NCBI GenBank assembly: GCA_017516285.1
Contig: JAFXDD010000009.1
Coordinates: 45,657 to 109,656, forward strand
Reading direction: 5' to 3'
Length of the DNA: 64,000 nt
Source: Lachnospiraceae bacterium
Lineage (GTDB): Bacteria; Bacillota_A; Clostridia; Lachnospirales; Lachnospiraceae
Positions 17,298-24,616 of the stretch are shown one piece after another. The notes below the pieces were generated by a model. It did not search any database. It saw only the letters and a program-made list of their open reading frames with translations, and had not been told where the DNA came from. The number at the start of each line of letters is the position of its first letter. Within the stretch, counting starts at the first letter, position 1. The position numbers were made by a program, and so were the translations under genes.

Positions 17298-17708
17298 ATG
17301 ACAAAAAAAGAACTTGCAATTTCCTTGCATGACAAAAAATACAATTGTGCACAGTCTGTGGCCTGTGCCTTTGCCACTGATCTGGATATCGACCCAAAGA
17401 TTCTTTTTAAATTATGTGAAGGCTTTGGCTTCGGTATGGGATGTGCAAATGGTACATGTGGTGCTATCTCCGGAGCTGTTGCATTGCTTGGACTGTTAAA
17501 CAGCGACGGCAACCTGGAAGCTCCTGCTACCAAAGCCAAGACCTATCAATTATCCAAAGAACTGCTTCTGAAATTTGAGAAAAAAAATAACTCAACCATC
17601 TGCCGGGAATTAAAAGGAATAGACACCGGTAAGGTACTTCGCTCCTGTCCCGGCTGCATCGAAGATGCCGTGGATATAGTAGAAGAAATTCTTAAAAATT
17701 TAAAATAG
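17298..17708 (+). CDS. C_GCAxxG_C_C family redox-type protein
   Basis: 136 residues. The defining cysteines are present: NCAQSVACAF near residue 16, GFGFGMGCANGTCGAISGA at about 47-65, an intermediate STICREL, and CPGCIED near residue 117. The family is small, found in anaerobes, and its Cys pattern suggests metal or redox-cofactor binding; a hydrophobic C-terminal helix follows. Function unproven. AAAGGA lies about 9 nt upstream. It lies 55 nt after the lipoprotein gene, in the same transcript. Confidence 0.92.
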   Translation: MTKKELAISLHDKKYNCAQSVACAFATDLDIDPKILFKLCEGFGFGMGCANGTCGAISGAVALLGLLNSDGNLEAPATKAKTYQLSKELLLKFEKKNNSTICRELKGIDTGKVLRSCPGCIEDAVDIVEEILKNLK

Positions 17709-17715
17709 TGTACAT

Positions 17716-17742
17716 AAGGAGCCTTACTCAGGCTCCTTTATC
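17716..17742. terminator. Bidirectional terminator shared by converging genes
   Basis: AAGGAGCC (17716-17723) / GGCTCCTT (17731-17738) with a 7-nt loop and T or A tracts on both sides. The last codons of the diacylglycerol-kinase-like gene form part of the hairpin, with its stop codon in the loop. Confidence 0.85.
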
Positions 17743-18671
17743 GTATTTAAAAGCTCCAGTCGACATGGCAGGCACTCATACCATACCTCTGTAACATCTG
17801 CCAAATATTCTCCATCAGCATGCAGTACTACAGGCGACTCCGTTTTTATATGACAGGAAGTGTCATGATATGTATGAAAATATTTTAATCCTTCATGCTT
17901 ACCTAAAACCAACCGTATGAGACAAAGCGGCAAAACCAATAAAGGAATATCTGCTGCTACACAAAACGGTATCTGACCATCGCACGGATTAGAAGATGGT
18001 GCCATAGGTACACCGCCACCCTCTGCCTTTAAATTCATAGCAGCCGAAAAAATGATTTTATCAAAACAACATTGCGGATGATTTCCAAAAGACATAGCAC
18101 CCTTGTATGTTTTCATAGAAAACAATGATTGAACCGTTAACACCAAATAAGCAAGCTTTCCCATATGGATAGAATTTAAAAACTTTTTTACACGAGAAGT
18201 CAGCATCTTTTTACATACAAGTGCATCAAGACCAACACCAGAGCTAATGGCAAATAAACGTCTATGTTGGTTTGGTGCCGTTCCCCAGTTGACAGCTCCA
18301 ATATCTAATCGTTTATTTTTACTACCACATAAAATATCACGAATAATCTCTTCGGTAGTCCCTTTTATGCCAAGATTGCGTGCAAAATCATTACCGGTAC
18401 CGGTTGGAATCACTCCGAGACGAACTTTATTAAAATCCGCAATACCATTAACCACTTCATTAATAGTACCATCACCACCCAGAATAATGATATCGATTAC
18501 ATCGGAAGCATTTTCTGTAAGTCTTCCGGCTAACTCGGTAGCATGCCCTTCAAATGAAGTTTCAAAAGCTTTATAAGTAACAGCTTCTTTTTTAAGCACT
18601 AATTTTACCTCATTCCATATATGAGCTGCATTACCGGTTCTGGCCTGCGTGTTTACAATGAAATAATACAT
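17724..18671 (-). CDS. Diacylglycerol/sphingosine kinase-family lipid kinase (YegS/DgkB-like)
   Basis: 315 residues. ATP motif GGDGTINEVVNG (65-76) and PTGTGNDFAR (89-98) define the DAGK catalytic domain; the C-terminal half carries GVGLDALV and LHADGE. Such enzymes phosphorylate diacylglycerol or related lipids at the inner membrane face. The exact substrate is not determinable. The stop codon lies within the converging terminator, so its 3' end overlaps the transcript end of the plus-strand genes. Confidence 0.93.
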   Translation of the reverse strand: MYYFIVNTQARTGNAAHIWNEVKLVLKKEAVTYKAFETSFEGHATELAGRLTENASDVIDIIILGGDGTINEVVNGIADFNKVRLGVIPTGTGNDFARNLGIKGTTEEIIRDILCGSKNKRLDIGAVNWGTAPNQHRRLFAISSGVGLDALVCKKMLTSRVKKFLNSIHMGKLAYLVLTVQSLFSMKTYKGAMSFGNHPQCCFDKIIFSAAMNLKAEGGGVPMAPSSNPCDGQIPFCVAADIPLLVLPLCLIRLVLGKHEGLKYFHTYHDTSCHIKTESPVVLHADGEYLADVTEVWYECLPCRLELLNTIKEPE

Positions 18672-18760
18672 AATAACCTCTTAAAAAAAATACAAAATAC
18701 TATATACATTGTAGACCTTTGTCGAAAAAAAGTAAAGTAGAGAATGTAATTTATTTATTA

Positions 18761-19147
18761 CTATGGCTGAACTGTTACCTCTGCATAATACGGAACCATC
18801 AGCATCGTACCGGCTTTAATAGTGTATGCATCATCCAGACTGTTAATGAAGCCGATTTCGTTAATCAGCTCATCTAATTCGTAGCCGGGAGAAAGATGCT
18901 CTGCTGCAATGTCTGAAACAGTCTCACCACGTTCCACAATAACACCGGTATATAACTTTTCATAGCTCTTCTCATAACCCTGTCCTGCATTGGCAATAAT
19001 AGAATTTGCAGAAACAACTGTTATAAAAAGTATGGAAACTGTAAAAATTGTAGTAAAAATTCGCGCGCGTCTTCTAATTGCTGCCCTGCGTCTTCTTTCC
19101 AATCTCTCCTGTCTTGCTTTCTGTCTATTAATAAAATTGTGATCCAT
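18761..19147 (-). CDS. LysM-domain, YneA-like SOS cell division suppressor
   Basis: 128 residues from the ATG at 19147 (MDHNFINRQK). GGAGG lies 7 nt upstream; an earlier ORF start would sit inside the ribosome and LexA sites. A very basic cytoplasmic head (KARQERLERRRRAAIRRRAR) precedes one membrane helix (about 30-48) and an outside LysM-like domain (about 66-122, VERGETVSDIAAE). In Bacillus, YneA has this layout, is divergent from lexA, and delays division after DNA damage. Here the gene is also divergent from lexA, with LexA boxes in its promoter. The function is inferred from architecture and position, as sequence identity to YneA cannot be measured here. Confidence 0.85.
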   Translation of the reverse strand: MDHNFINRQKARQERLERRRRAAIRRRARIFTTIFTVSILFITVVSANSIIANAGQGYEKSYEKLYTGVIVERGETVSDIAAEHLSPGYELDELINEIGFINSLDDAYTIKAGTMLMVPYYAEVTVQP

Positions 19148-19158
19148 AATCAATCCTC

Positions 19159-19172
19159 CGAACAAATGTTTG
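19159..19172. promoter_or_regulatory. LexA box 1 (yneA-like leader)
   Basis: CGAACAAATGTTTG is a perfect match to CGAAC-N4-GTTYG. It lies over the ribosome-site end of the LysM gene leader. Confidence 0.88.
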
Positions 19173-19182
19173 TCATAACCAT

Positions 19183-19211
19183 ATAATACCGAACAAACAT
19201 TCGTTTGTCAA
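19183..19211 (-). promoter_or_regulatory. Promoter of the YneA-like gene
   Basis: Minus strand TTGACA (complement 19206-19211), exactly 17 bases, then TATTAT (complement 19183-19188). The spacer is filled by overlapping LexA-like boxes. Confidence 0.85.
19190..19207. promoter_or_regulatory. LexA box 2 (overlapping pair in promoter spacer)
   Basis: CGAACAAACATTCG (19190-19203, one mismatch) overlaps the palindrome CAAACATTCGTTTG (19194-19207). Both fit the SOS operator half-sites and lie in the -35/-10 spacer of the YneA-like promoter. Confidence 0.75.
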
Positions 19212-19230
19212 CATGTTTTTAACAAAAAAT

Positions 19231-19258
19231 CGAACAAATTTTCGCGAATATATGTTTG
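19231..19258. promoter_or_regulatory. LexA boxes 3 and 4 (tandem, lexA promoter)
   Basis: CGAACAAATTTTCG (19231-19244) and CGAATATATGTTTG (19245-19258) are adjacent 14-mers, each one base off the CGAAC-N4-GTTYG consensus. The second reaches into the -35 of lexA, fitting autoregulation. Confidence 0.75.
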
Positions 19259-19284
19259 CTTTTTCTTGAAAAGTGTGTTATGAT
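19256..19284 (+). promoter_or_regulatory. Promoter of lexA
   Basis: TTGCTT (19256-19261), 17-base spacer, TATGAT (19279-19284), 29 nt before the ATG. Overlaps the fourth LexA box. Confidence 0.72.
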
Positions 19285-19312
19285 AGAAACATAAAGAAAG
19301 CGAGGTCATATT

Positions 19313-19927
19313 ATGGATCAGAAACTTACTTCCAAACAGGAGCAGATTTTAGAGTATTTAAAAGAATGTATATTAAAGAAAGGCTATCCGCCTGCAGTTC
19401 GAGAGATTTGCGACGCAGTGAACCTCAAGTCCACATCCTCCGTACACTCTCACTTAGAAACTTTAGAGAAAAAGGGATTTATACGTCGTGACCCTACCAA
19501 ACCAAGAGCAATCGAAATTTGTGATGACAGTTTTCAGATGGTGCGTACTGAAATGGTCAGTATTCCGGTGGTAGGAAATGTTGCTGCCGGCACTCCTATT
19601 TTTGCAGAGCAAAATATTGAAAGCTATTTCCCTGTACCGGCAGAATTTATTCCAAGAGGAGAATCCTTTGCACTTCGCGTTCGCGGTGACTCTATGATTA
19701 ATGTAGGTATTTTTCATGGAGATCAGATTTTTGTGAATGTTTGCAGCAATGTATCTAATGGAGACATTGTCGTCGCACTTATCGATGATTCCGCTACGGT
19801 CAAAACTTTTTACAAAGAAAATGGTTACATACGTTTACAACCGGAAAATGATACCATGGACCCTATCATAGTAGAGGATTGTACTATTATAGGCAAGGTT
19901 TTCGGTATTTTCCGTTTTATGAGATAA
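19313..19927 (+). CDS. lexA: SOS repressor LexA
   Basis: 204 residues, standard size. N-terminal winged helix with TSKQEQILEYLKECI and the recognition region STSSVHSHLETLEKKG. The self-cleavage bond is Ala92-Gly93 in NVAAGTPIF; the catalytic Ser127 is in RGDSM and Lys164 in ATVKTF. RecA-promoted self-cleavage releases the SOS genes. GAGGT lies 8 nt before the ATG. It is divergent from a YneA-like inhibitor, with at least four LexA-like boxes between them. Confidence 0.98.
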   Translation: MDQKLTSKQEQILEYLKECILKKGYPPAVREICDAVNLKSTSSVHSHLETLEKKGFIRRDPTKPRAIEICDDSFQMVRTEMVSIPVVGNVAAGTPIFAEQNIESYFPVPAEFIPRGESFALRVRGDSMINVGIFHGDQIFVNVCSNVSNGDIVVALIDDSATVKTFYKENGYIRLQPENDTMDPIIVEDCTIIGKVFGIFRFMR

Positions 19928-20001
19928 TATTTTTTGATTAAATAAAATTACGTATAAAGTTCTTCCTGTGGGACATATTAATGTAAAAGGAGGTAACTTT
20001 T

Positions 20002-20214
20002 ATGCGTAATAAATATTTAGATTGTACCGCCCTCACTATTGCTATTATTGGAGCAATCAACTGGGGCTTAATAGGTTTCTTTCGCTTTGACCTGGTAGCA
20101 TTTTTATTTGGAGATATGTCCTGGTTGAGCCGTATTGTATATGGACTTGTAGGTTTATGCGGTTTATACCTTATTTCCTTTTATATGCGCCTGGGCGATG
20201 ACGACGTGGAATAA
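20002..20214 (+). CDS. DUF378 small membrane protein
   Basis: 70 residues with two membrane helices: LTIAIIGAINWGLIGFF, typical of DUF378 with its NWGL motif, and IVYGLVGLCGLYLISFYM. The ends are charged (N-terminal Arg/Lys, C-terminal DDDVE). Function unknown. AAAGGAGGT sits 8 nt upstream, a strong ribosome site. It follows lexA by 74 nt and may be its second gene or independent; no clear promoter is visible. Confidence 0.9.
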   Translation: MRNKYLDCTALTIAIIGAINWGLIGFFRFDLVAFLFGDMSWLSRIVYGLVGLCGLYLISFYMRLGDDDVE

Positions 20215-20250
20215 TATACAAAACAAAAAGTTGATTGCAACATTTTGTAA

Positions 20251-20290
20251 ATAAAGAAGGAGCTCTGCGTTTCAGAACTCCTTCTTTATA
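20251..20290. terminator. Bidirectional terminator between DUF378 and rsfS
   Basis: Arms ATAAAGAAGGAG (20251-20262) and CTCCTTCTTTAT (20278-20289) form a 12-bp stem, with an inner CTG/CAG helix. A- and T-rich flanks serve both directions, ending the lexA side and the obg-rsfS operon. Confidence 0.92.
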
Positions 20291-20294
20291 TATC

Positions 20295-20642
20295 TTATAA
20301 GCTAGTGCTTTCCACCAGTTTACCATCTCTCCAGATTCTTTCCAAATCATAGAACAGACGATTTTCCTTATCAAATACGTGTACAATTACATCACCGAAA
20401 TCCAACAATATCCAATTTGCTGTTTCATACCCTTCCACCTGGCGGCTATGCACACCGGCACGTCCTAATACCTCTGTAACATTATCGCACAGTGCCTGTA
20501 CCTGATTTGTATTGGAACCATTCGCAATAATAAAGTAATCAGCCAGTACGGACACATCACTAATATCAATAACTCTGATTTCTTCCCCTTTTTTGTCTTC
20601 TAAAGCTTTTACGGCAAGCTTTGCCATTTCTCTGGATTCCAT
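20295..20642 (-). CDS. rsfS: Ribosomal silencing factor RsfS
   Basis: 115 residues from the ATG at 20642, six nt after GGAGG (the longer ORF has no ribosome site). Typical RsfS/Iojap pattern: VIDISDVSVLADYFIIANGSN, RQVEGYETANWILLDFGDVIVHVFD and the C-terminal YDLERIW. It binds L14 and keeps the ribosomal subunits apart in starvation. Last gene of the rplU-obgE-nadD operon. Confidence 0.96.
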   Translation of the reverse strand: MESREMAKLAVKALEDKKGEEIRVIDISDVSVLADYFIIANGSNTNQVQALCDNVTEVLGRAGVHSRQVEGYETANWILLDFGDVIVHVFDKENRLFYDLERIWRDGKLVESTSL

Positions 20643-20665
20643 GCTTTTCCTCCATATCATGCATT

Positions 20666-21223
20666 TTAAAGTTTTATATAATAATCTAACGTTGCCTTGG
20701 TAGCCGGATCAATTTCATCGCCCTTGCAATTCAAGTAGTTTAAGGTATCTTGCAATATCTTTACGAGCGCTTTATCCAAATCCACAAAAGCAAGCTTTCG
20801 TACCTCCAAAAGATTGGTAGCTTTATTTCTTCCGGGTTCCATGTAATCTGCAATAAAAATAATTTTTTCAAGATTGCTCATGCCCGGTCTGCCGGTAGTA
20901 TGACTTCTTATTGCATTTAGAACATCAGCATCCTTTTCCTCGTATTTATCCTCTGCAAGCTTGGCACCCAGCTTAGCATGTAGCAGTGATGGATTTCGTT
21001 TTTCAATATCTGATATCTCAATATGATATTTTTTACATAAAGATATTTTTTTATCAGACTCAATACATTTCGCACAATCATGCAACAGCCCGGCACGCAT
21101 AGCCTTTTTCACATCAACCTCATATAAACTCGCCAGACAGGCAGCGGTATAAGCCACTCCCAGAGTATGCTCATATCTAAAAGCATCCTGAACCTTCTTC
21201 ATAGCCTTTCTCAATTCTTCCAT
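20666..21223 (-). CDS. yqeK: HD-domain Ap4A hydrolase YqeK
   Basis: 185 residues. HD-superfamily metal ligands: H in YEHTLGV, HD in LLHDCAK, H in SLLHAKLGA, H in IRSHTTG, and D in IADYMEPGR. YqeK enzymes cleave diadenosine tetraphosphate symmetrically to ADP. It lies between nadD (3-nt gap) and rsfS (23-nt gap), the order seen widely in Firmicutes. GAGAGG lies 8 nt before the start. Confidence 0.95.
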   Translation of the reverse strand: MEELRKAMKKVQDAFRYEHTLGVAYTAACLASLYEVDVKKAMRAGLLHDCAKCIESDKKISLCKKYHIEISDIEKRNPSLLHAKLGAKLAEDKYEEKDADVLNAIRSHTTGRPGMSNLEKIIFIADYMEPGRNKATNLLEVRKLAFVDLDKALVKILQDTLNYLNCKGDEIDPATKATLDYYIKL

Positions 21224-21226
21224 AAC

Positions 21227-21841
21227 TCAAGCCTCTCTATATAAATCATGTTTACAAATATAGGACAAAACAGCACCCGGAACCATATCCTTCACCCCTT
21301 CACCCTGAGAAAGCTTTGCTCTGATATCACTGGAAGAAATATCTATTTTATGAAAAGGCACTAAAACAATGTCAGCCTGCAAGGTACGCTCTAATAATCG
21401 CTTCTGCTCCTTAAGACTTTGCACATCCACATCTTCTCTTATCACTGTGGCTATGGTACACAATGAAGCAATCACATCCGGCATCTGCCACTTAGACAGA
21501 TTAAACAAAGAATCTGCACCCATAATAAAATAAAATTTATTTTCCGGATACATCTCATGCAAAAGCTTAAGTGTATCTGCCGTGTAGGTATTGCCCTTTC
21601 GGTTCACTTCCATATCAGAACATTTAAATCCAGGATATCCTTCAATTGCTATTTTGGTCATTTCCAATCTATGCTTGCCTGAAACCACATTGTCATGCTT
21701 TTTAAAATAAGAAACGCCACTGGGCATAAACCAGACTTCATCTAACTCACAAAAGTCAAAGGCCGCCTGTGCAAGGGCAATATGACCATTGCGAATAGGG
21801 TTAAAGGTACCACCCATAATACCAATCTTTGCTTTTTTCAT
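21227..21841 (-). CDS. nadD: Nicotinate-nucleotide adenylyltransferase with an altered HxGH motif
   Basis: 204 residues. It transfers AMP to nicotinate mononucleotide in NAD synthesis. The N-terminal signature is GGTFNPIRNGH (10-20): Arg17 stands where the first His of the catalytic HxGH is expected, and His20 is kept. The second signature ISSSDIRAKL is intact, as are GADSLFNLSKW and TADTL. The CGC codon at Arg17 is one base from CAC (His). The ribosome site is weak. The rest fits an active NadD, so the Arg may be a sequence error, a tolerated change, or a true divergence. Confidence 0.93.
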   Translation of the reverse strand: MKKAKIGIMGGTFNPIRNGHIALAQAAFDFCELDEVWFMPSGVSYFKKHDNVVSGKHRLEMTKIAIEGYPGFKCSDMEVNRKGNTYTADTLKLLHEMYPENKFYFIMGADSLFNLSKWQMPDVIASLCTIATVIREDVDVQSLKEQKRLLERTLQADIVLVPFHKIDISSSDIRAKLSQGEGVKDMVPGAVLSYICKHDLYREA

Positions 21842-21876
21842 GCATCCACCAACTTCTAAAATGTCAGCTACAAGTA

Positions 21877-22167
21877 TTATCTTGGAAGCTCAATTTTTTT
21901 ATTGTCATTATTTTCTTTGTAAAGAACAATCTTTTTGCCAATCACCTGCACTACCTGAGCTCTTGTTCTCTCTGCAAGCATATAAGCCATTTCCTTTGGA
22001 TCATCAAAACAGTTTTTTAACACTGCTATTTTAATTAATTCATGAGTATTGAAGCATTCTTCCACTGCAGCTGTAATTTCCGGAGTCAGGGAAGACTTAC
22101 CAATCTGAAACACAGGGTCTAAATTACTTGCCAAACTCATTAAATATGCTCTTTGTTTACTTGTCAT
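21877..22167 (-). CDS. yhbY: YhbY-family ribosome assembly RNA-binding protein
   Basis: 96 residues, a single CRM/YhbY domain: MTSKQRAYLMSLASNLDPVFQIGKSSLTPE, then ELIKIAVLKN and VQVIGKKIVLYKEN. CRM proteins associate with pre-50S particles. It lies in the conserved order obgE-yhbY-nadD, 12 nt after obgE. Confidence 0.95.
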   Translation of the reverse strand: MTSKQRAYLMSLASNLDPVFQIGKSSLTPEITAAVEECFNTHELIKIAVLKNCFDDPKEMAYMLAERTRAQVVQVIGKKIVLYKENNDNKKIELPR

Positions 22168-22179
22168 ATTCTTTTCCTC

Positions 22180-23469
22180 TTATTTGTAATAATCAAAGCC
22201 GAGACCATACATTCGTACAGAATCGCCCTCTTCAATACCTAACTCCTCTAACTGTGTTAAAATGCCGGTATCCTTTAAGAAATTCTGGAAGAAACGGAAG
22301 CCCTTTTCAGACTCTAAATTGGTATAGCCAAGCATCTTTTCGATACGAGGTCCCTCAATAACGTATTCATCCTCTTCCTCATCATAGTATACCACAAAAG
22401 GCTCTTCATCCATAGGATTTTCAAGCTCCGGAAAATATTCCTGTTCAAACACAACAGGTGCTTCATCCAGGTTTTCCAACATCTCAGAAACCTTGTACAA
22501 CAGTGCTTTTACGCCTTCTCCGGTAACTGCTGAAATCGCCATTACCTCTACTCCCTGAGGCTCAAATTCCGCTTTTATACGCGCTACAGGGTCATCCTCC
22601 GGATCAAAAATTGCATCTATTTTATTTGCTGCAATTATCTGAGGTCTATGGGCAATATCGGCGTTATATGCTGCAAGCTCCTTGTTAATAGCATAAATAT
22701 CTTCTATAGGGTCTCTGCCTTCGGTACCTGCTGCGTCCACAATATGAATCATTACCTTGGTACGCTCAATATGGCGCAAAAATTCATACCCAAGACCAAC
22801 ACCCTCGCTTGCCCCTTCAATAAGCCCTGGAATATCTGCAATTACAAAGCTTTTACAATCCTCCATGTCCACAACACCCAAATTAGGCGTAAGTGTGGTA
22901 AAATGATAGTTAGCAATCTTTGGACGTGCATTGGTAACACGACTGATAAAAGTTGATTTGCCTACATTTGGAAATCCTACCAGTCCTACATCCGCAATCA
23001 TTTTAAGCTCCAACAAAAGCTCCAATTCCACAGCAGGCTGTCCCGGCTGTGCATATTTTGGAGCCTGCATGGTGCTGGTGGCATAATGCTGATTGCCCTT
23101 GCCGCCCCGGCCCCCCTTTAACAGAACAACCTCCGTGTTATCACCTGACATATCTGCAATAACTTTGCCGGATTCTGCCTCCTTGATTACTGTACCGGCT
23201 GGCACTTTAATAATAATGTCCTGACCGTTTTTGCCACGGCAATTTTTCTTGCCGCCTTCTTCGCCGCTCTGTGCAGCATATTTTCTAACATGTCGAAAAT
23301 CAGTCAGAGTATTCAAACCTTCATCCACTTTAAAAATAACGCTGCCGCCATGACCGCCGTCACCACCATCCGGGCCGCCGTCAGGTACATATTTTTCTCG
23401 TCTAAAAGAAACGTGACCATCGCCACCTTTACCGCTTTTTACAAATATCCTAGCTCTATCTGCAAACAT
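22180..23469 (-). CDS. obgE: GTPase Obg/CgtA
   Basis: 429 residues in three domains: a glycine-rich Obg fold (1-158: KGGDGHVSFRREK, GGPDGGDGGHGG), a G domain (G1 GFPNVGKST, G3 DIPGLIEGA, G4 NKID) and a C-terminal OCT domain (about 345-429). Obg binds the 50S subunit and links growth, ribosome assembly and stress. Its ribosome site AGGAGAGG starts directly after the T-tract of a strong terminator that follows rpmA, so its expression depends on read-through or a hidden promoter. Confidence 0.98.
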   Translation of the reverse strand: MFADRARIFVKSGKGGDGHVSFRREKYVPDGGPDGGDGGHGGSVIFKVDEGLNTLTDFRHVRKYAAQSGEEGGKKNCRGKNGQDIIIKVPAGTVIKEAESGKVIADMSGDNTEVVLLKGGRGGKGNQHYATSTMQAPKYAQPGQPAVELELLLELKMIADVGLVGFPNVGKSTFISRVTNARPKIANYHFTTLTPNLGVVDMEDCKSFVIADIPGLIEGASEGVGLGYEFLRHIERTKVMIHIVDAAGTEGRDPIEDIYAINKELAAYNADIAHRPQIIAANKIDAIFDPEDDPVARIKAEFEPQGVEVMAISAVTGEGVKALLYKVSEMLENLDEAPVVFEQEYFPELENPMDEEPFVVYYDEEEDEYVIEGPRIEKMLGYTNLESEKGFRFFQNFLKDTGILTQLEELGIEEGDSVRMYGLGFDYYK

Positions 23470-23481
23470 GATGTCCTCTCC

Positions 23482-23516
23482 TAAAAAAAGGCTCCAAACA
23501 AGATGTTTGAAGCCTT
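23482..23516 (-). terminator. Strong terminator after rpmA, abutting obgE
   Basis: Minus strand arms AAGGCTTCAAAC / GTTTGGAGCCTT (complement 23505-23516 and 23488-23499) followed by a run of seven T. The T-tract ends about 13 nt before the obgE ATG, touching its ribosome site. Confidence 0.9.
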
Positions 23517-23529
23517 AAAAATGTCCGTA

Positions 23530-23814
23530 TTATTCTGCTACTGGGTATACAGAAGCCTGCTTCTTGTCACGGCCCTTTCTTTCAAAACGAAGAACGCCAT
23601 CAACTAAAGCGAACAATGTATCATCGCCACCAATACCAACATTCACACCCGGGTGAATCTTTGTACCGCGCTGTCTGTATAAAATATTACCAGCCTTAAC
23701 GAACTGTCCGTCAGCTCTTTTCGCACCAAGTCTCTTAGATTCGGAGTCTCTACCGTTCTTAGTAGAACCAACACCTTTCTTATGAGCGAAAAATTGAAGG
23801 TTTAATTTTAACAT
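23530..23814 (-). CDS. rpmA: 50S ribosomal protein L27 with cleavable N-terminal extension
   Basis: 94 residues. It starts [18 protein letters not shown]: the first nine residues are the Firmicute-type extension cut by Prp after FFA, leaving HKKGVGST at the peptidyl-transferase centre. The rest ([20 protein letters not shown]) is standard L27. AAGGAGG sits 8 nt upstream. It follows prp, the protease gene, by 3 nt. Confidence 0.98.
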   Translation of the reverse strand: MLKLNLQFFAHKKGVGSTKNGRDSESKRLGAKRADGQFVKAGNILYRQRGTKIHPGVNVGIGGDDTLFALVDGVLRFERKGRDKKQASVYPVAE

Positions 23815-23817
23815 GGT

Positions 23818-24150
23818 CTACACCTCCTTGAAATTTACGTTGCAATACTTTTTGCCATATTCCTGACAAATCTGTTCTAAACCAAGGATCATAGTCTCTA
23901 TAAGTACAATTGCCTTATCGGATAAACTATCCTGAAACACACATCTTAAAAACCCTGTATCTTCGTTTGTAGTAATTTCCATCTTAGTATCTGTAAATTT
24001 CTCTAAACCATTCAGAGTATTGATTACTAAAATTGAAATTGAAGCACAAACTATGTCTTTTTCAAACCACAGCCGTTTCCGTCCTGCATGTCCCATACAA
24101 GTAATGCTCTTGTATGATTCACTTGATTTTTCAATAATAATAGTTGTCAT
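23818..24150 (-). CDS. prp: L27-processing cysteine protease Prp
   Basis: 110 residues. The family signature is GHAGRKRLWFEKDIVCASIS with catalytic His21 and Cys35. Prp removes the N-terminal extension of L27 and is essential in Firmicutes having this extension. Placed between rplU (8-nt gap) and rpmA, the usual locus. No Shine-Dalgarno is visible before the ATG, so translation is probably coupled to rplU, giving low Prp output. Confidence 0.95.
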   Translation of the reverse strand: MTTIIIEKSSESYKSITCMGHAGRKRLWFEKDIVCASISILVINTLNGLEKFTDTKMEITTNEDTGFLRCVFQDSLSDKAIVLIETMILGLEQICQEYGKKYCNVNFKEV

Positions 24151-24158
24151 ATCAATAA

Positions 24159-24464
24159 TTAAGCATTAATCTTTTCGATTTTAACCTGAGTGTATGCTTG
24201 TCTATGACCGTTTTTCTTGTGGTAACCGGTTTTTCTCTTATACTTGTAAACGATAACCTTCTTACCTCTACCCTGATCCAAAACAGAAGCTGTTACAGTT
24301 GCACCAGCTACGTCTGCACCAACCTTAAGGCTGTCACCGCTTACTGCGATTACCTGGTCAAAAGTAACTTCACTTCCAACTTCTACATCAAGCTTTTCAA
24401 CCTTGATTACGTCGCCTTCAGCTACTTTGTACTGTTTTCCACCTGTTGCAATAATTGCGTACAT
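24159..24464 (-). CDS. rplU: 50S ribosomal protein L21
   Basis: 101 residues, standard: [31 protein letters not shown], and the basic C-terminus [21 protein letters not shown]. Binds 23S rRNA. First gene of the rplU-prp-rpmA-obgE set; AGGAGG lies 7 nt before the ATG. A structured leader and a promoter precede it. Confidence 0.98.
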   Translation of the reverse strand: MYAIIATGGKQYKVAEGDVIKVEKLDVEVGSEVTFDQVIAVSGDSLKVGADVAGATVTASVLDQGRGKKVIVYKYKRKTGYHKKNGHRQAYTQVKIEKINA

Positions 24465-24541
24465 AAGGCACCTCCTAATTGATTACTCGCTAACTTTGGT
24501 GATGCTTTAGGGCATACTTCTACCTAGTTAAGCGGCATACT
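24465..24541 (-). ncRNA. L21-type autoregulatory leader of rplU
   Basis: The transcript from the promoter at 24547-24575 would have about 75 nt before rplU. It can form a helix from CGCTTAACT (complement 24526-24534) with AGTTAGCG (complement 24488-24495), enclosing a small ATGC/GCAT hairpin, next to the ribosome site. Firmicute rplU genes are known to carry such a leader (Rfam L21_leader), read by L21 itself. I infer membership from position and folding; a covariance-model search would decide. Confidence 0.62.
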
Positions 24542-24546
24542 CAATT

Positions 24547-24575
24547 ATAATAACAAGGTGCCTTTCATTTGTCAA
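24547..24575 (-). promoter_or_regulatory. Promoter of rplU-obgE operon
   Basis: Minus strand TTGACA (complement 24570-24575), 17-base spacer, TATTAT (complement 24547-24552). Strong consensus match, fitting a ribosomal protein operon. Confidence 0.82.
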
Positions 24576-24616
24576 TATGTAATTTTCAATTTTTAGCCAT
24601 TTTTTGAAATTTTGAC

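Noticed and set aside
24467..24562. GGCACCT/AGGTGCC inverted repeat around the rplU leader, first read as a ribosome-site sequestering helix
   Set aside because: The upstream arm lies in the spacer of the TTGACA/TATTAT promoter and would not be transcribed.
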